A DNA stretch of 64,000 nucleotides, taken from the NCBI RefSeq assembly GCF_000698555.1, contig NZ_JFHE01000018.1, forward strand, positions 1 to 64,000, written 5' to 3'. Position numbers and translations under genes: made by a program. Below are positions 36,415-44,983 of this stretch, piece after piece; the first letter of the stretch is position 1; each line of letters opens with the position of its first letter. A model generated the notes under the pieces. That model ran no database searches and was not told the origin of the DNA. It saw only the letters and a list, made by a program, of their open reading frames with translations. Source of the DNA: Caballeronia grimmiae (lineage in GTDB: Bacteria > Pseudomonadota > Gammaproteobacteria > Burkholderiales > Burkholderiaceae).

Positions 36415-37320
36415 CTACTCCCCCCAATACCCCGAAGCGTGGTACGTATGCTTGAGCAGATCGAGAAACAGCCGTACGCGCAACGGCAAATGCCGGCGCT
36501 GAGGAAACACCGCATGGATGCCGATAGGCGGTGCGGCGAACGCATCGAGCACGCTCACGAGCCGTCCAGCGCGGATATCCTCGCCCACTTCCCACCACGA
36601 TCGCCACGCGAGCCCGCGACCTTCCAGGCACCATTCGTGAAGCACCGCGCCGTCCGAGCATTCCATCGTGCCGGATACCTTGATCGTCACGACTTTGCCG
36701 TCCTGCTGAAACATCCAGCCACGCTGCTGATTCGCCGACGCCCCCAGCGCAAGGCAATTGTGATGCGCGAGCGCAGCCAGATTCGTCGGCTTGCCGCGTT
36801 TCGCCAGATAGTCCGGCGACGCGACGCACACGCGCCGGTTCTCGCCGAGCTTCAGCGACACGAGCGACGAATCCGGCAGTTCCCCGAGCCGCACCGCGCA
36901 ATCGAAGCCCTCGTTGACGAGGTCGACCATGCGGTCGGTCAAATCGAGACTGACGGACACATCGGGATGCAGCGTCGTGAACTTCGGCACGAGCGGCGCG
37001 ACATGACGCCGGCCAAAGCCAGCCGGCGCGGAGACGCGCAAATGCCCGCTCGCCTTGACGCCGCCCGCCGACACGCTCGCTTCCGCGTTCTGCATGTCGT
37101 TGATGATGCGCTGACAGTCTTCGAGAAACGCCGATCCTTCGAACGTCAGCGTGATCTTGCGCGTCGTGCGGACGAGCAGCTTTACGCCGAGGCGTTCCTC
37201 CAGTGCATCGATTCGCCGGCCGATGACAGCAGGCGCAATGCCTTCCGCCTGCGCCGCAGCCGAAAGACTGCCCTTCGCGGCGACGGCCGCGAACGTCTCA
37301 ATCTGCTTGAACCGATCCAT
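36415..37320 (-). CDS. LysR-family transcriptional regulator (301 aa)
   Basis: An N-terminal winged helix-turn-helix (FAAVAAKGSLSAAAQAEGIA, then IGRRIDALEERLGVKLLVRT) and a C-terminal effector-binding domain of the CrgA/AaeR-like class. It is divergent from the haloacid dehalogenase gene with 139 bp between starts, the usual geometry for a LysR controlling its neighbour. The effector is unknown; a link to glyoxylate or glycolate metabolism is only suggested by aceB downstream of the dehalogenase. Confidence 0.92.
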   Translation of the reverse strand: MDRFKQIETFAAVAAKGSLSAAAQAEGIAPAVIGRRIDALEERLGVKLLVRTTRKITLTFEGSAFLEDCQRIINDMQNAEASVSAGGVKASGHLRVSAPAGFGRRHVAPLVPKFTTLHPDVSVSLDLTDRMVDLVNEGFDCAVRLGELPDSSLVSLKLGENRRVCVASPDYLAKRGKPTNLAALAHHNCLALGASANQQRGWMFQQDGKVVTIKVSGTMECSDGAVLHEWCLEGRGLAWRSWWEVGEDIRAGRLVSVLDAFAAPPIGIHAVFPQRRHLPLRVRLFLDLLKHTYHASGYWGE

Positions 37321-37459
37321 GCGTTTTCTTTTTCGATACCCGATGTCCGGGCACAGATTAGGTGTCTAAAAGTAAAAGATCAAGTGATCCGGCGATGCTT
37401 TTTCCATCAGTTCGATCACCAATAGAATTCGTCCCGACCTCTTCCAGGAGCGCAAGGCT

Positions 37460-38206
37460 ATGTCGGCCATAACGACACACGCATCGTCATCCGGTTCGTC
37501 CGGACTTCCCCGAGCCGTTATCTTCGACGCTTACGGCACGCTCTTCGACGTGCATTCCGTCATCGCGGCCGCCGAGCAGCTATTTCCCGGCAACGGCAGC
37601 GCGCTTTCGCAGCTCTGGCGCCAGAAGCAGATCGAATACACGCAACTGCGCACGCTCGCCGATCCGTCCGGCGGTCGCTACGTTCCGTTCTGGGACATCA
37701 CGATCGACGCGCTGCGCCATGCCGCCGCGCGCCTCGGTTTGACGCATGCGCTGACGAGCGCCGCCGAAAAGCGTCTGATGGACGAATACGCGTGCCTGTC
37801 CGCGTTCCCGGACGCGCTGCCCGCACTCGACGCACTGCGCGAGCGCTTCGGCCTTCCGCTCGCGATCCTGTCCAACGGCAATCCGCCGATGCTCGACATC
37901 GCCGTGAAGAGCGCCGGCATGACGGGCCTGTTCGATCACGTCCTCTCCGTCGATGCCGTCCGCGCGTACAAACCCGATGCCCGCGCCTATGACCTCGGCA
38001 CGCACGCCTTCGGCATCGCCCGAGCGGCGGCGCGCGAGATCGTGTTCGTGTCGTCGAACGGATGGGACGTCGCCGGCGCGGCGTGGTTCGGCTACACGAC
38101 GTTCTGGCTCAACCGCGCCGCCCTGCCAGTCGAGAACCTCGGCGTCGGGCCGGATCGGGAAGGACGCGACATGAGCGAACTCGTCGCGTTCATCGAAAGG
38201 CCGTGA
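37460..38206 (+). CDS. Haloacid dehalogenase, type II (L-2-haloacid dehalogenase-like, 248 aa)
   Basis: A HAD-superfamily hydrolase. The nucleophile Asp23 is in VIFDAYGTLFDV, followed by ILSNGNPPML, the Lys in YKPDARAYDLG, and VSSNGWDVAGA, which is the signature of (S)-2-haloacid dehalogenases rather than phosphatases. Products of such enzymes are hydroxyacids such as glycolate or lactate, which fits its place beside malate synthase. CAGGAG precedes the ATG. The natural substrate may differ. Confidence 0.9.
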   Translation: MSAITTHASSSGSSGLPRAVIFDAYGTLFDVHSVIAAAEQLFPGNGSALSQLWRQKQIEYTQLRTLADPSGGRYVPFWDITIDALRHAAARLGLTHALTSAAEKRLMDEYACLSAFPDALPALDALRERFGLPLAILSNGNPPMLDIAVKSAGMTGLFDHVLSVDAVRAYKPDARAYDLGTHAFGIARAAAREIVFVSSNGWDVAGAAWFGYTTFWLNRAALPVENLGVGPDREGRDMSELVAFIERP

Positions 38207-38271
38207 GCGCCGCATCGCATTGAAAGTAAAACCACCACGCAAGACCGTCTGACCGACCAAGGAGAAAACAC

Positions 38272-39882
38272 ATGACGCAAACGTCGAATCCGCTCTCGCT
38301 GCCCGAAGGCATGGCAATCTCGGCCGATATACAGTCCGGCTTCGAAACGATCCTCACGCCGGAGGCGCTCGCCTTCGTCGCGATGCTGCATCGCCGCTTC
38401 GAGCCGCGCCGTCAGGAAGTGCTGGCCGCGCGCATCGAACGGACGAAGCGGCTCGATGCGGGCGAGCGTCCCGGCTTCCTCGAAGAAACGAAGGCCATCC
38501 GCGATGGCGACTGGACTGTCGCGCCGCTGCCGCAGGATCTGCAGTGCCGTCGCGTGGAAATTACGGGGCCGGTCGAACGCAAGATGATCATCAACGCGCT
38601 CAATTCCGGCGCCGATTCGTACATGACCGACTTCGAAGATTCGAACGCGCCCGTCTGGGAAAACCAGATTGCCGGTCAGATCAACTTGAAGGAAGCCGTG
38701 CGCCGCACGATCTCGCTGGAACAGAACGGCAAGTCGTACAAGCTGAACGACAAGGTCGCGACGCTGATCGTGCGCCCGCGTGGCTGGCATCTCGATGAAA
38801 AGCACGTGACCGTCGACGGCCAGCGCGTCTCCGGCGGCATCTTCGACTTCGCCCTCTTCCTGTTCCACAACGCGAAGGAACTGGTCGCACGCGGCAGCGG
38901 CCCGTACTTCTATCTGCCGAAGATGGAAAGCCATCTCGAAGCGCGCCTGTGGAACGACGTTTTCGTCGCGGCGCAGGAAAGCATCGGCATCGCGCGGGGC
39001 ACGATTCGCGCGACCGTGCTCGTCGAAACCATCCTCGCCGCTTTCGAGATGGACGAAATCCTGTACGAGTTGCGCGAACATAGCTCCGGGCTGAACGCAG
39101 GCCGCTGGGATTACATCTTCTCGGCGATCAAGAAGTTCAAGAACGATCCGGACTTCTGCCTCGCGGACCGCTCGCAGATCACGATGACGGTGCCGTTCAT
39201 GCGCGCCTACGCGCTGCAATTGCTCAAGACGTGCCACAGGCGCAACGCGCCGGCCATCGGCGGCATGGCCGCGCTGATTCCGATCAAGAACGATCCCGCC
39301 GCGAACGACAAGGCGATGGGCGGCGTCCGCGCCGACAAGGCCCGCGACGCCACCGACGGCTACGACGGCGGCTGGGTCGCGCATCCGGGACTCGTACCGA
39401 TCGCGATGGAAGAGTTCGTCAAGGTGCTCGGCGACAAGCCGAACCAGATCGGCAAACAGCGCGACGACGTGCAGGTGACGGCGCACGATCTCCTCGATTT
39501 CCGCCCCGAAGCGCCGATCACCGAAACGGGCCTGCGCAACAACGTGAACGTCGGCATCCACTATCTCGGATCGTGGCTTGCTGGCAATGGCTGCGTGCCG
39601 ATTCACAACCTGATGGAAGACGCCGCGACCGCCGAAATCTCGCGCTCGCAGGTGTGGCAGTGGATTCGCTCGCCGAAGGGCAAACTGGACGACGGCCGCA
39701 AGGTCACGGCGTCGATGGTGCGCGAGATCGTCATCGACGAACTGGAGAAGGTGAAGTTGAGCGTCGGCGGCTCGGGAAGCGACACGAAGCCGTATGAGCG
39801 CGCCGCGAAGATTTTCGAGACCATGTCGACGTCGGAGCAATTCACCGAGTTTCTGACGCTGCCGCTTTACGAAGAAATCTGA
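38272..39882 (+). CDS. aceB: Malate synthase A (536 aa)
   Basis: Condenses glyoxylate with acetyl-CoA, completing the glyoxylate shunt. Active-site segments: [12 protein letters not shown] (Arg), RATVLVETI (Glu, Mg2+), [12 protein letters not shown] (Asp, Mg2+), and the catalytic Asp in [16 protein letters not shown]. Length is right for the A isoform; the 720-residue G form is excluded. AAGGAG precedes the ATG. It sits 65 bp after the haloacid dehalogenase gene and is likely co-transcribed with it. Confidence 0.97.
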   Translation: MTQTSNPLSLPEGMAISADIQSGFETILTPEALAFVAMLHRRFEPRRQEVLAARIERTKRLDAGERPGFLEETKAIRDGDWTVAPLPQDLQCRRVEITGPVERKMIINALNSGADSYMTDFEDSNAPVWENQIAGQINLKEAVRRTISLEQNGKSYKLNDKVATLIVRPRGWHLDEKHVTVDGQRVSGGIFDFALFLFHNAKELVARGSGPYFYLPKMESHLEARLWNDVFVAAQESIGIARGTIRATVLVETILAAFEMDEILYELREHSSGLNAGRWDYIFSAIKKFKNDPDFCLADRSQITMTVPFMRAYALQLLKTCHRRNAPAIGGMAALIPIKNDPAANDKAMGGVRADKARDATDGYDGGWVAHPGLVPIAMEEFVKVLGDKPNQIGKQRDDVQVTAHDLLDFRPEAPITETGLRNNVNVGIHYLGSWLAGNGCVPIHNLMEDAATAEISRSQVWQWIRSPKGKLDDGRKVTASMVREIVIDELEKVKLSVGGSGSDTKPYERAAKIFETMSTSEQFTEFLTLPLYEEI

Positions 39883-39904
39883 TCGCGGGGTTGCTGCGCA
39901 CGGT

Positions 39905-39924
39905 GAACGGCCCGCGGGCCGTTC
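39905..39924 (+). terminator. GC-rich palindrome after aceB
   Basis: GAACGGCCCGCGGGCCGTTC is a perfect 20-bp palindrome 22 bp after the aceB stop. No T-tract follows, so its terminator role is uncertain. Confidence 0.45.
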
Positions 39925-40028
39925 GTCCATGAGAGTCGCGTCACGGAGAGCGCACGGCGTGTGCTACATTGCGCATCGTCTTTTTCAACGATTCAACCGT
40001 GGAGCGCACTCACCGTGCGAACGACAGC

Positions 40029-40289
40029 ATGAGCAATATCCAGCTCGATATCGAATGGACCGACGCGGCATCGCGCAAGATCGAAAAACTGATGCCCCGC
40101 AACGCCGATAAGGACGCATTTCTGGCGCTGCCGCCGATCGAATGCCTGCCAATGGAAGGCGACGTGCTTTTCCTTGGGCCGGACGGAAAGCAGCAGCCGT
40201 TCATCGTGGCGGAACGTCAGTATCACCATGACGGCGAGGCGGACTGGACCATCATCCTCATTCTCGACGTCCCGCAGGCCACACATTAA
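40029..40289 (+). CDS. Small hypothetical protein (86 aa)
   Basis: An acidic soluble protein beginning MSNIQLDIEWTDAAS. The central CLPMEGDVLFLGPDGKQQPF and the closing DWTIILILDV look like a small beta-barrel fold. I do not recognise the family. An upstream TTG at 39969 is possible, but no ribosome site supports either start strongly. It is convergent with the monooxygenase gene. Confidence 0.65.
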   Translation: MSNIQLDIEWTDAASRKIEKLMPRNADKDAFLALPPIECLPMEGDVLFLGPDGKQQPFIVAERQYHHDGEADWTIILILDVPQATH

Positions 40290-40312
40290 GCCTGAGTCTT
40301 AGCGCTGCGTCG

Positions 40313-40603
40313 TCATAGCAGTTTGCTTGCGACATGCACTTCGCCGTGCTCGACGAATTCGGGCGCCTTTGCGCGAAACGCCTGGATATGCGCCGTCTTG
40401 CCGTGCTCTTCGAGCGCGGCTTCGCTTTCCCAGCGTTCGACGAAAATAAAGCGGCGCGGCTCCTTGATATCCCGATGCAGGTCGTATTGCAGCGCGCCGG
40501 CCTCCTGGCGCGTCGGCTCGATGTTGGCTTCGGCCAACTGTCTGAGTTCTTCTTCCTTACCCTGCTTGGCGACAAAAATAGCAACGACGGCGACTTCTTG
40601 CAC
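40313..40603 (-). CDS. Antibiotic biosynthesis monooxygenase (ABM) family protein, putative quinol monooxygenase (96 aa)
   Basis: A dimeric ferredoxin-like fold protein of the YgiN type. The family pattern is visible: VVAIFVAKQGKEEELRQL, then EAGALQYDLHRD, RFIFVERWESEAAL and HIQAF. The start is GTG at 40603, fixed by AAGGAGAG six bases upstream. Such proteins oxidise quinols or small aromatics, but many act on unknown metabolites. Confidence 0.88.
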   Translation of the reverse strand: MQEVAVVAIFVAKQGKEEELRQLAEANIEPTRQEAGALQYDLHRDIKEPRRFIFVERWESEAALEEHGKTAHIQAFRAKAPEFVEHGEVHVASKLL

Positions 40604-40689
40604 GAGCGACTCTCCTTGTTTTCAGTAAAACGTTAAAACCGAAGCATAAACGCGCGCCAGAAAAACTGCCTGAAGCGCATATCGTCATG

Positions 40690-40890
40690 ACAAGAAAAAG
40701 CCCGCGCTTTTTTAGAAGCGCGGGCGAAAGCCGTCGCCCTACGAGGATAGGCGACGGGGCCATCGGGGCTCGCGTGACGAGCCATTGTTCGGGATAGTTG
40801 TTTCGATTACGGCTTTGCCAAGGCCGCGCGGCGCAGTCGTCTCGCCATGCACGCAATGTAATGGTCGCGCGCCAATTTTTATAAGCTATT
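40690..40890 (-). ncRNA. Candidate small RNA with three hairpins and own terminator
   Basis: The 471-bp gap between the monooxygenase and bamC genes holds, on the minus strand, three successive stems. These are GGCTCG/CGAGCC (40767-40783), CCGTCGCC/GGCGACGG (40731-40757) and the GCCCGCGCTT/AAGCGCGGGC terminator (40700-40725) with a TTTTT tail. bamC already has its own terminator at 41011-41039, so this one must end another transcript. A TATAAAAAT near 40880-40890 could be its -10 box. The 5' end is a guess. Confidence 0.45.
40695..40725 (-). terminator. Terminator of the candidate small RNA
   Basis: A 10-bp perfect stem (40700-40709 with 40716-40725) has a 6-nt loop and is followed on the minus strand by TTTTTCTTG. 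It may also back up the bamC terminator. Confidence 0.88.
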
Positions 40891-41010
40891 GCGCACATTC
40901 GACGATAGAAACAATCGTCAGCGCAATATATGTGTGCGGTTTATATCAGGCGCGCCCGGCTTCGTAGCGCAACTGCAATTCGCGAGTTCGCACGCGGTGA
41001 ATACAACGCG

Positions 41011-41039
41011 AAAAAAACCGCCTCATTGAGAGGCGGTTT
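41011..41039 (-). terminator. Terminator of bamC
   Basis: A 10-bp perfect stem (AAACCGCCTC with GAGGCGGTTT, 41015-41024 and 41030-41039) is followed on the minus strand by a run of seven T. It lies 36 bp after the bamC stop. Confidence 0.93.
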
Positions 41040-41074
41040 GCACGCGATACAACGTTGGTATCGACGCCAGCGGT

Positions 41075-42283
41075 TTAGCTGATCTGACCGGCGAGAAGCG
41101 CCATGATCTGACGCGCTTGCGGCGAAGCATCCAGTTCGCCCTTGTCATCGACGATGGCGACGCGCGTCTGCCCTTCGGTGATCGCGCGCACGTTGACCTG
41201 ATACTGCTTCGCGACGATTTCCTTGCGGCCGTGGAAAACCTGGCTCCAGAAGCCTTGCTCGCGCGCGGACTTGTCGTTGGGGTCCACGTAGCGCACGTAA
41301 TAGACGCCACGTGCGCGGTCGCGATCGTCGACCGTGAAGCTCGCGCGATCCAGCGCGATGCCCACGCGCAACCACGCGCGGTCATACGCTTCGGGCAGCG
41401 TCAGTTGCGACGATGCCGCTTCCGGCACCGCTTCGTTGCGGATCGCGCTGTTGCCGGCGTTGGCCGCGTTCTGCGCAGCCACCGCCGCGGCGGCCTTCGA
41501 ATCGCCGCTCTTGGCGGGCTGTGCGTTGGCTGCGTTAGCCGATTGCGCGCCCGCGTCCGCCGCGCCCGATGCCGTCCGCGAATCCGCCAACGCCAGTGAC
41601 GACATCAGCCGCTTCAGATATTCGTTTTCCAGCGCGGGATCGTTGGGCCGCGCCTGCCACTGGCTCGAATCGTTGTTGACGCCCGTGAGCGCCTCGCGCA
41701 TGCCCTTCTGGCTGATGAACACGTACGTGCCGCCGCTCGGCGCGGCTTCGAGACGCGTGCGGTACTTGTTGCGCTCGGCGGTGACATACGAGTTGCCGGT
41801 GGCCTTCGCGAGCGTGTCGCGGATCAGCCCGTCCGAAATCTGCGGATGCGTTTCGTTCCAGTCGGTTTCCATCACGCCCTTGTCGCGCGAATCGACGACC
41901 AGCAGAAACCCCTGCTCTTGCCAGAAGCGGCGGATTTGCGGCCAGACCTGGTCCGGCGTACGGCCGTCGACGACGAGCCAGCGTTCCGCGCCGTCGCGCT
42001 GAATGCGCATGCCCGATACGGGCGGCACCACAGTGGGCGCATTGGGCGCGACTTTCTGAACCTGCTGGAGGTCGGAAAGCGATGCCTGCCCGCTTTGCGG
42101 CGGCAGCGAACGCTGATCGCCCGCTTCGTCGAGAAGGTTCGGCGGAATGGCGAGCGACGACTGCTTCGAGCGCTGATCGCTCTTGTAGTTGATCGCGGTG
42201 GGCGAGGAAGTGCCGCAGCCCGCCACGATCCCGGCCACCGTAAAAAGCGCAGCCATCCGCTTGGTCACACGAAAATCTGTCAT
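41075..42283 (-). CDS. bamC: Outer membrane assembly lipoprotein BamC (402 aa)
   Basis: A component of the BAM machinery that inserts beta-barrel proteins into the outer membrane. It has a signal peptide with lipobox VAGC (lipidated Cys23), a conserved unstructured N-terminal segment (INYKSDQ), and two helix-grip domains: the first around RWLVVDGRTPDQVWPQIRRF, the second from LTLPEAYDRAWLRVG to the C-terminus. Between them lies an Ala/Asn-rich linker (about 235-285). bamC often follows dapA; here the upstream neighbour is divergent and dapA is absent. Confidence 0.9.
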   Translation of the reverse strand: MTDFRVTKRMAALFTVAGIVAGCGTSSPTAINYKSDQRSKQSSLAIPPNLLDEAGDQRSLPPQSGQASLSDLQQVQKVAPNAPTVVPPVSGMRIQRDGAERWLVVDGRTPDQVWPQIRRFWQEQGFLLVVDSRDKGVMETDWNETHPQISDGLIRDTLAKATGNSYVTAERNKYRTRLEAAPSGGTYVFISQKGMREALTGVNNDSSQWQARPNDPALENEYLKRLMSSLALADSRTASGAADAGAQSANAANAQPAKSGDSKAAAAVAAQNAANAGNSAIRNEAVPEAASSQLTLPEAYDRAWLRVGIALDRASFTVDDRDRARGVYYVRYVDPNDKSAREQGFWSQVFHGRKEIVAKQYQVNVRAITEGQTRVAIVDDKGELDASPQARQIMALLAGQIS

Positions 42284-42726
42284 GTCTGGAAAGTCCTTCC
42301 GCTACGCCACGGGGTTTGTCCGTGGATCAACCCAGCATTTTACCGGTCCGGCGGACCGCCGTGCAAAAAGAGGCGTCGAATGCCCGCGCGTGGCGCGTTC
42401 GTCTCGCCGGACACTGAGCTTCGTCAACTGCCGAATACAAGCGATTGGCCGTCGGCAACGTCTGAAGTCACTGCTCAAGTTCGTGATTCACTGCACGGTT
42501 TGATGAATCATGCACGCCGCTTCATTTTGACAATTTATGACATTCGAGACAATCGTCGCGCCGCTCTGCCGGACTCGCGCAAAGCCTTGTTTTCAGGCGC
42601 TTCTTTCCCGGCCGCGATCATTTTCAGTCGAACGGGCGACGCGGCCCGCCCGTATCGTTGGGCGACAAATTCCTCTTAGAATCGAATCTCAAAAATAGGA
42701 ATAATCCCAAGAAGTCGGAGAAGAGA
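42284..42726. other. Divergent intergenic region bamC / DUF2844 gene
   Basis: About 440 bp with no credible gene. It contains a consensus TTGACA at 42527-42532 on the plus strand, with only poor -10 matches (GACAAT at 42548, spacing 15), and a TAGAAT at 42677 near the DUF2844 start. Either could serve that gene. Confidence 0.4.
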
Positions 42727-43194
42727 GTGCAAAAAATAAGACATCCTCATCAGATGGCCGGGGCCGCCATCGCGATGACCATCCTGTTGAGCGCAAGCTC
42801 GCTTTCCCATGCACAGCTCGGCGCGACGAGGAGCGCCGCGGATGCTTCCGATGGAACCGTCATGCATCGTTCCGAAAGCGGGCTCGTGACCTATCGCGAG
42901 ACGACAGACGCGCACGGAATCGTCGTGCGTCAGTACGTCGATGCTACGGGCGCGGTGTACGCGGTGTCCTGGCGCGGGCCCGCAATGCCCGACGTGCACA
43001 CGCTCCTCGGCGCGTATTTCCAGCGCTTCAGGGACGGCGCGAGCGCGTCCGCGGGCGATGCCGGCCTGCACATGGCGCGCGTCGCGGACGGCGACCTCGT
43101 CGTCGAGAACCACACGCGGCTGCGCGAGTTCAGCGGCCGCGCGTGGCTCGCGAGCGCGTTGCCGTCAGGGGTGTCAGCGACGGATATCGAATGA
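42727..43194 (+). CDS. DUF2844 family exported protein (155 aa)
   Basis: A secreted or periplasmic protein of unknown function. The signal peptide covers about residues 1-32 (hydrophobic AIAMTILLSASSLSHA, cleavage after SHA). The mature part contains YRETTDAHGIVVRQYVDATGAVYAVSWRGPAMPD, a compact beta-type domain. The start is taken as GTG at 42727, with GGAGAAGAGA upstream; an earlier ATG at 42658 would put 23 extra residues before the signal. The stop overlaps an ATG of the next frame, and the partner DUF3443 gene begins 17 bp later, so they form a pair. Confidence 0.82.
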   Translation: MQKIRHPHQMAGAAIAMTILLSASSLSHAQLGATRSAADASDGTVMHRSESGLVTYRETTDAHGIVVRQYVDATGAVYAVSWRGPAMPDVHTLLGAYFQRFRDGASASAGDAGLHMARVADGDLVVENHTRLREFSGRAWLASALPSGVSATDIE

Positions 43195-43211
43195 GCGCGG
43201 GGAGACCAGAC

Positions 43212-44519
43212 ATGACCATCCGCAAGCTCTCTTCCGCTGCCGCCATTGCGCTGTGCGTCCTGCTTCACGGATGCGGCGGCGGTGGCGGCAGCAGTTCCGG
43301 CGCCAGCACGGCAGCGCCTGCCAGCGCACCGGCCACCGCAAGCGCGCCCGCCACCGCCAGCACGCCGGTTCCGGCGAGCGCGCCCGTGACAGCAAGCGCC
43401 CCCGCCCCGGCCAGCGACGTCGTCGTGCAGTCGACGACGCCGAACGTGCAACCAATCCGCGTCGCCGCGACCGCCACCAGCACCAGCACACGCAATATGC
43501 TGCAGACGAGCGTGACGCTGTGCGCGCCCGGCACCGATAAATGCCAGACCATCGACAACATTCAGGTCGATACCGGCTCGCAGGGACTCCTGGTTCTTGC
43601 ATCGGCGCTCGATCCGTCGATCGCACTGCCGCTCGTCGCGGGCAACGCGGCGAGCACGGTAATGGCGGAATGCTCCGTGTTCGGCTCCGGCTATACGTGG
43701 GGCGCGGTGCGGCAGGCCGACATCCGCCTCGCCGGCCAACTCGCGAGTTCGACATCGGTCCAGTTGATCGCCGATTCCGCCGTGCCCGGCGCGGCGACCG
43801 ATTGCAGCCAGTCGGGCCTGCCGATGCTCGATGCATCGAAGCTCCGTGGCAACGGCATTCTCGGCGTCGGCCCGTTCACCGCCGATTGCGGCGGCGGCTG
43901 CGCGAATTCCGCGATGCCGCGCTGGTACTACAGCTGCACCTCAGCCGGATGCACCGCAAGCACGCTCGCGACCGCGCAGCAAGTGACGAATCCGATCGCG
44001 CGCTTCGCCGCCGACAACAACGGTGTGCTGATTGAATTGCCGGCGGTGCCGCCGGAGGGCGCATCGTCGGTGGCGGGGACGATGACCTTCGGCATCGGAT
44101 CGCAGGCGAACAACCTGCTCGGCGCCGCGACGGTGCTGAAGTCCAACTCGATCACGGGCTATGTGTCGACGAGCTTCAGCGGCAACCAGTACGGATCGAG
44201 CTTCATCGATAGCGGCTCGAACGGCCTGTTTTTTCCCTCCGCGACGCTCGCGACCTGCGGGGCGTGGTTCTGCCCGGCGACGCCGCAGGGGCTGAGCGCA
44301 ACCCTCATTTCGATGACGGGCGTCACCGCCGGCGTGTCCTTCAGTGTCGCGAAGTCGACCACGCTCTTTGCCACCAGCAATTACGCTTTCAACAATCTGG
44401 CCGGACCCGCGAACGGCTTCTTCGATTGGGGACTGCCGTTCTTCTACGGCAGGCGCGTGTTCACCGCGCTCGAAGGGCGTCCGACGCCAGCGGGAACCGG
44501 GCCGTACTACGCGTTCTAG
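43212..44519 (+). CDS. DUF3443 family lipoprotein, predicted pepsin-like aspartic protease (435 aa)
   Basis: A lipoprotein signal peptide with lipobox LLHG|C (Cys21) is followed by Gly and a Pro/Ala/Ser/Thr linker to about residue 75. The globular part carries two aspartic-protease motifs, IQVDTGSQGLLVL (Asp120) and SFIDSGSNGLFFP (Asp333), about 213 residues apart. GNGILGVG near 214-220 and the terminal FFDWGLPFFYGRRVFTALEG match pepsin landmarks. Several cysteines could form disulphides. The ATG at 43212 is chosen for its GGGGAGA ribosome site; the ATG at 43191 overlaps the DUF2844 stop. Protease function is inference from motif layout. Confidence 0.82.
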   Translation: MTIRKLSSAAAIALCVLLHGCGGGGGSSSGASTAAPASAPATASAPATASTPVPASAPVTASAPAPASDVVVQSTTPNVQPIRVAATATSTSTRNMLQTSVTLCAPGTDKCQTIDNIQVDTGSQGLLVLASALDPSIALPLVAGNAASTVMAECSVFGSGYTWGAVRQADIRLAGQLASSTSVQLIADSAVPGAATDCSQSGLPMLDASKLRGNGILGVGPFTADCGGGCANSAMPRWYYSCTSAGCTASTLATAQQVTNPIARFAADNNGVLIELPAVPPEGASSVAGTMTFGIGSQANNLLGAATVLKSNSITGYVSTSFSGNQYGSSFIDSGSNGLFFPSATLATCGAWFCPATPQGLSATLISMTGVTAGVSFSVAKSTTLFATSNYAFNNLAGPANGFFDWGLPFFYGRRVFTALEGRPTPAGTGPYYAF

Positions 44520-44526
44520 ACGTGCA

Positions 44527-44560
44527 AAAGCCGTCTTTCGATCCCTCGAAAGACGGCTTT
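44527..44560. terminator. Strong bidirectional hairpin between DUF3443 and pcaC
   Basis: A 15-bp perfect stem (44527-44541 with 44546-44560, AAAGCCGTCTTTCGA arm) has a TCCC loop. T-rich ends on both strands fit convergent genes, though the T-runs are short. Confidence 0.8.
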
Positions 44561-44590
44561 CCCGGCGAACCTGACGATCCGCCCGAGCCT

Positions 44591-44983
44591 TTATTGCCCG
44601 CCCGCCTTGCTTTCCTCGTCGAAAATCTTCTGCGCAAGATGGAATGCCGAGTTCGCCGCCGGCACGCCGCAATACACCGCCGTTTGCAGCAGCACTTCCT
44701 TGATCTCGTCCTGCGTCACGCCGTTGTTCTTCGCGGCGCGCAGGTGCAGCGCGAGCTCTTCGCTGCGATTGAGCGCGACCATCATCGCAATGGTGATGAG
44801 GCTGCGCGTATGGCGCGGCAAACCATCGCGCGTCCAGATTTCGCCCCATGCATAGCGCGTGATGAAGTTCTGAAACTCGGTCGTCAGTTCCGTGCGATTC
44901 GCAAGCGAGCGGTCCACGTGCGCGTCCGACAGCACCGCGCGGCGCACGTTCATGCCCGCTTCGTAACGTTCGTCGTCAGTCAT
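44591..44983 (-). CDS. pcaC: 4-carboxymuconolactone decarboxylase (130 aa)
   Basis: Decarboxylates 4-carboxymuconolactone to beta-ketoadipate enol-lactone in protocatechuate degradation. An all-helical AhpD-like fold with EFQNFITRYAWGEIWTRDGL, HTRSLITIAMMVAL, EELALHLRAAKNNGVTQDEI and the YCGVPAANSAF end. It is stand-alone, not fused to PcaD as in PcaL. The start overlaps the pcaD stop as ATGA. It is the last gene of the pca operon. Confidence 0.96.
   Translation of the reverse strand: MTDDERYEAGMNVRRAVLSDAHVDRSLANRTELTTEFQNFITRYAWGEIWTRDGLPRHTRSLITIAMMVALNRSEELALHLRAAKNNGVTQDEIKEVLLQTAVYCGVPAANSAFHLAQKIFDEESKAGGQ

Noticed and set aside
40557..40898. 113-codon minus-strand frame in the bamC/monooxygenase gap
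   Set aside because: No ribosome site or recognisable domain. It crosses the terminator hairpins, so a non-coding RNA is more plausible.
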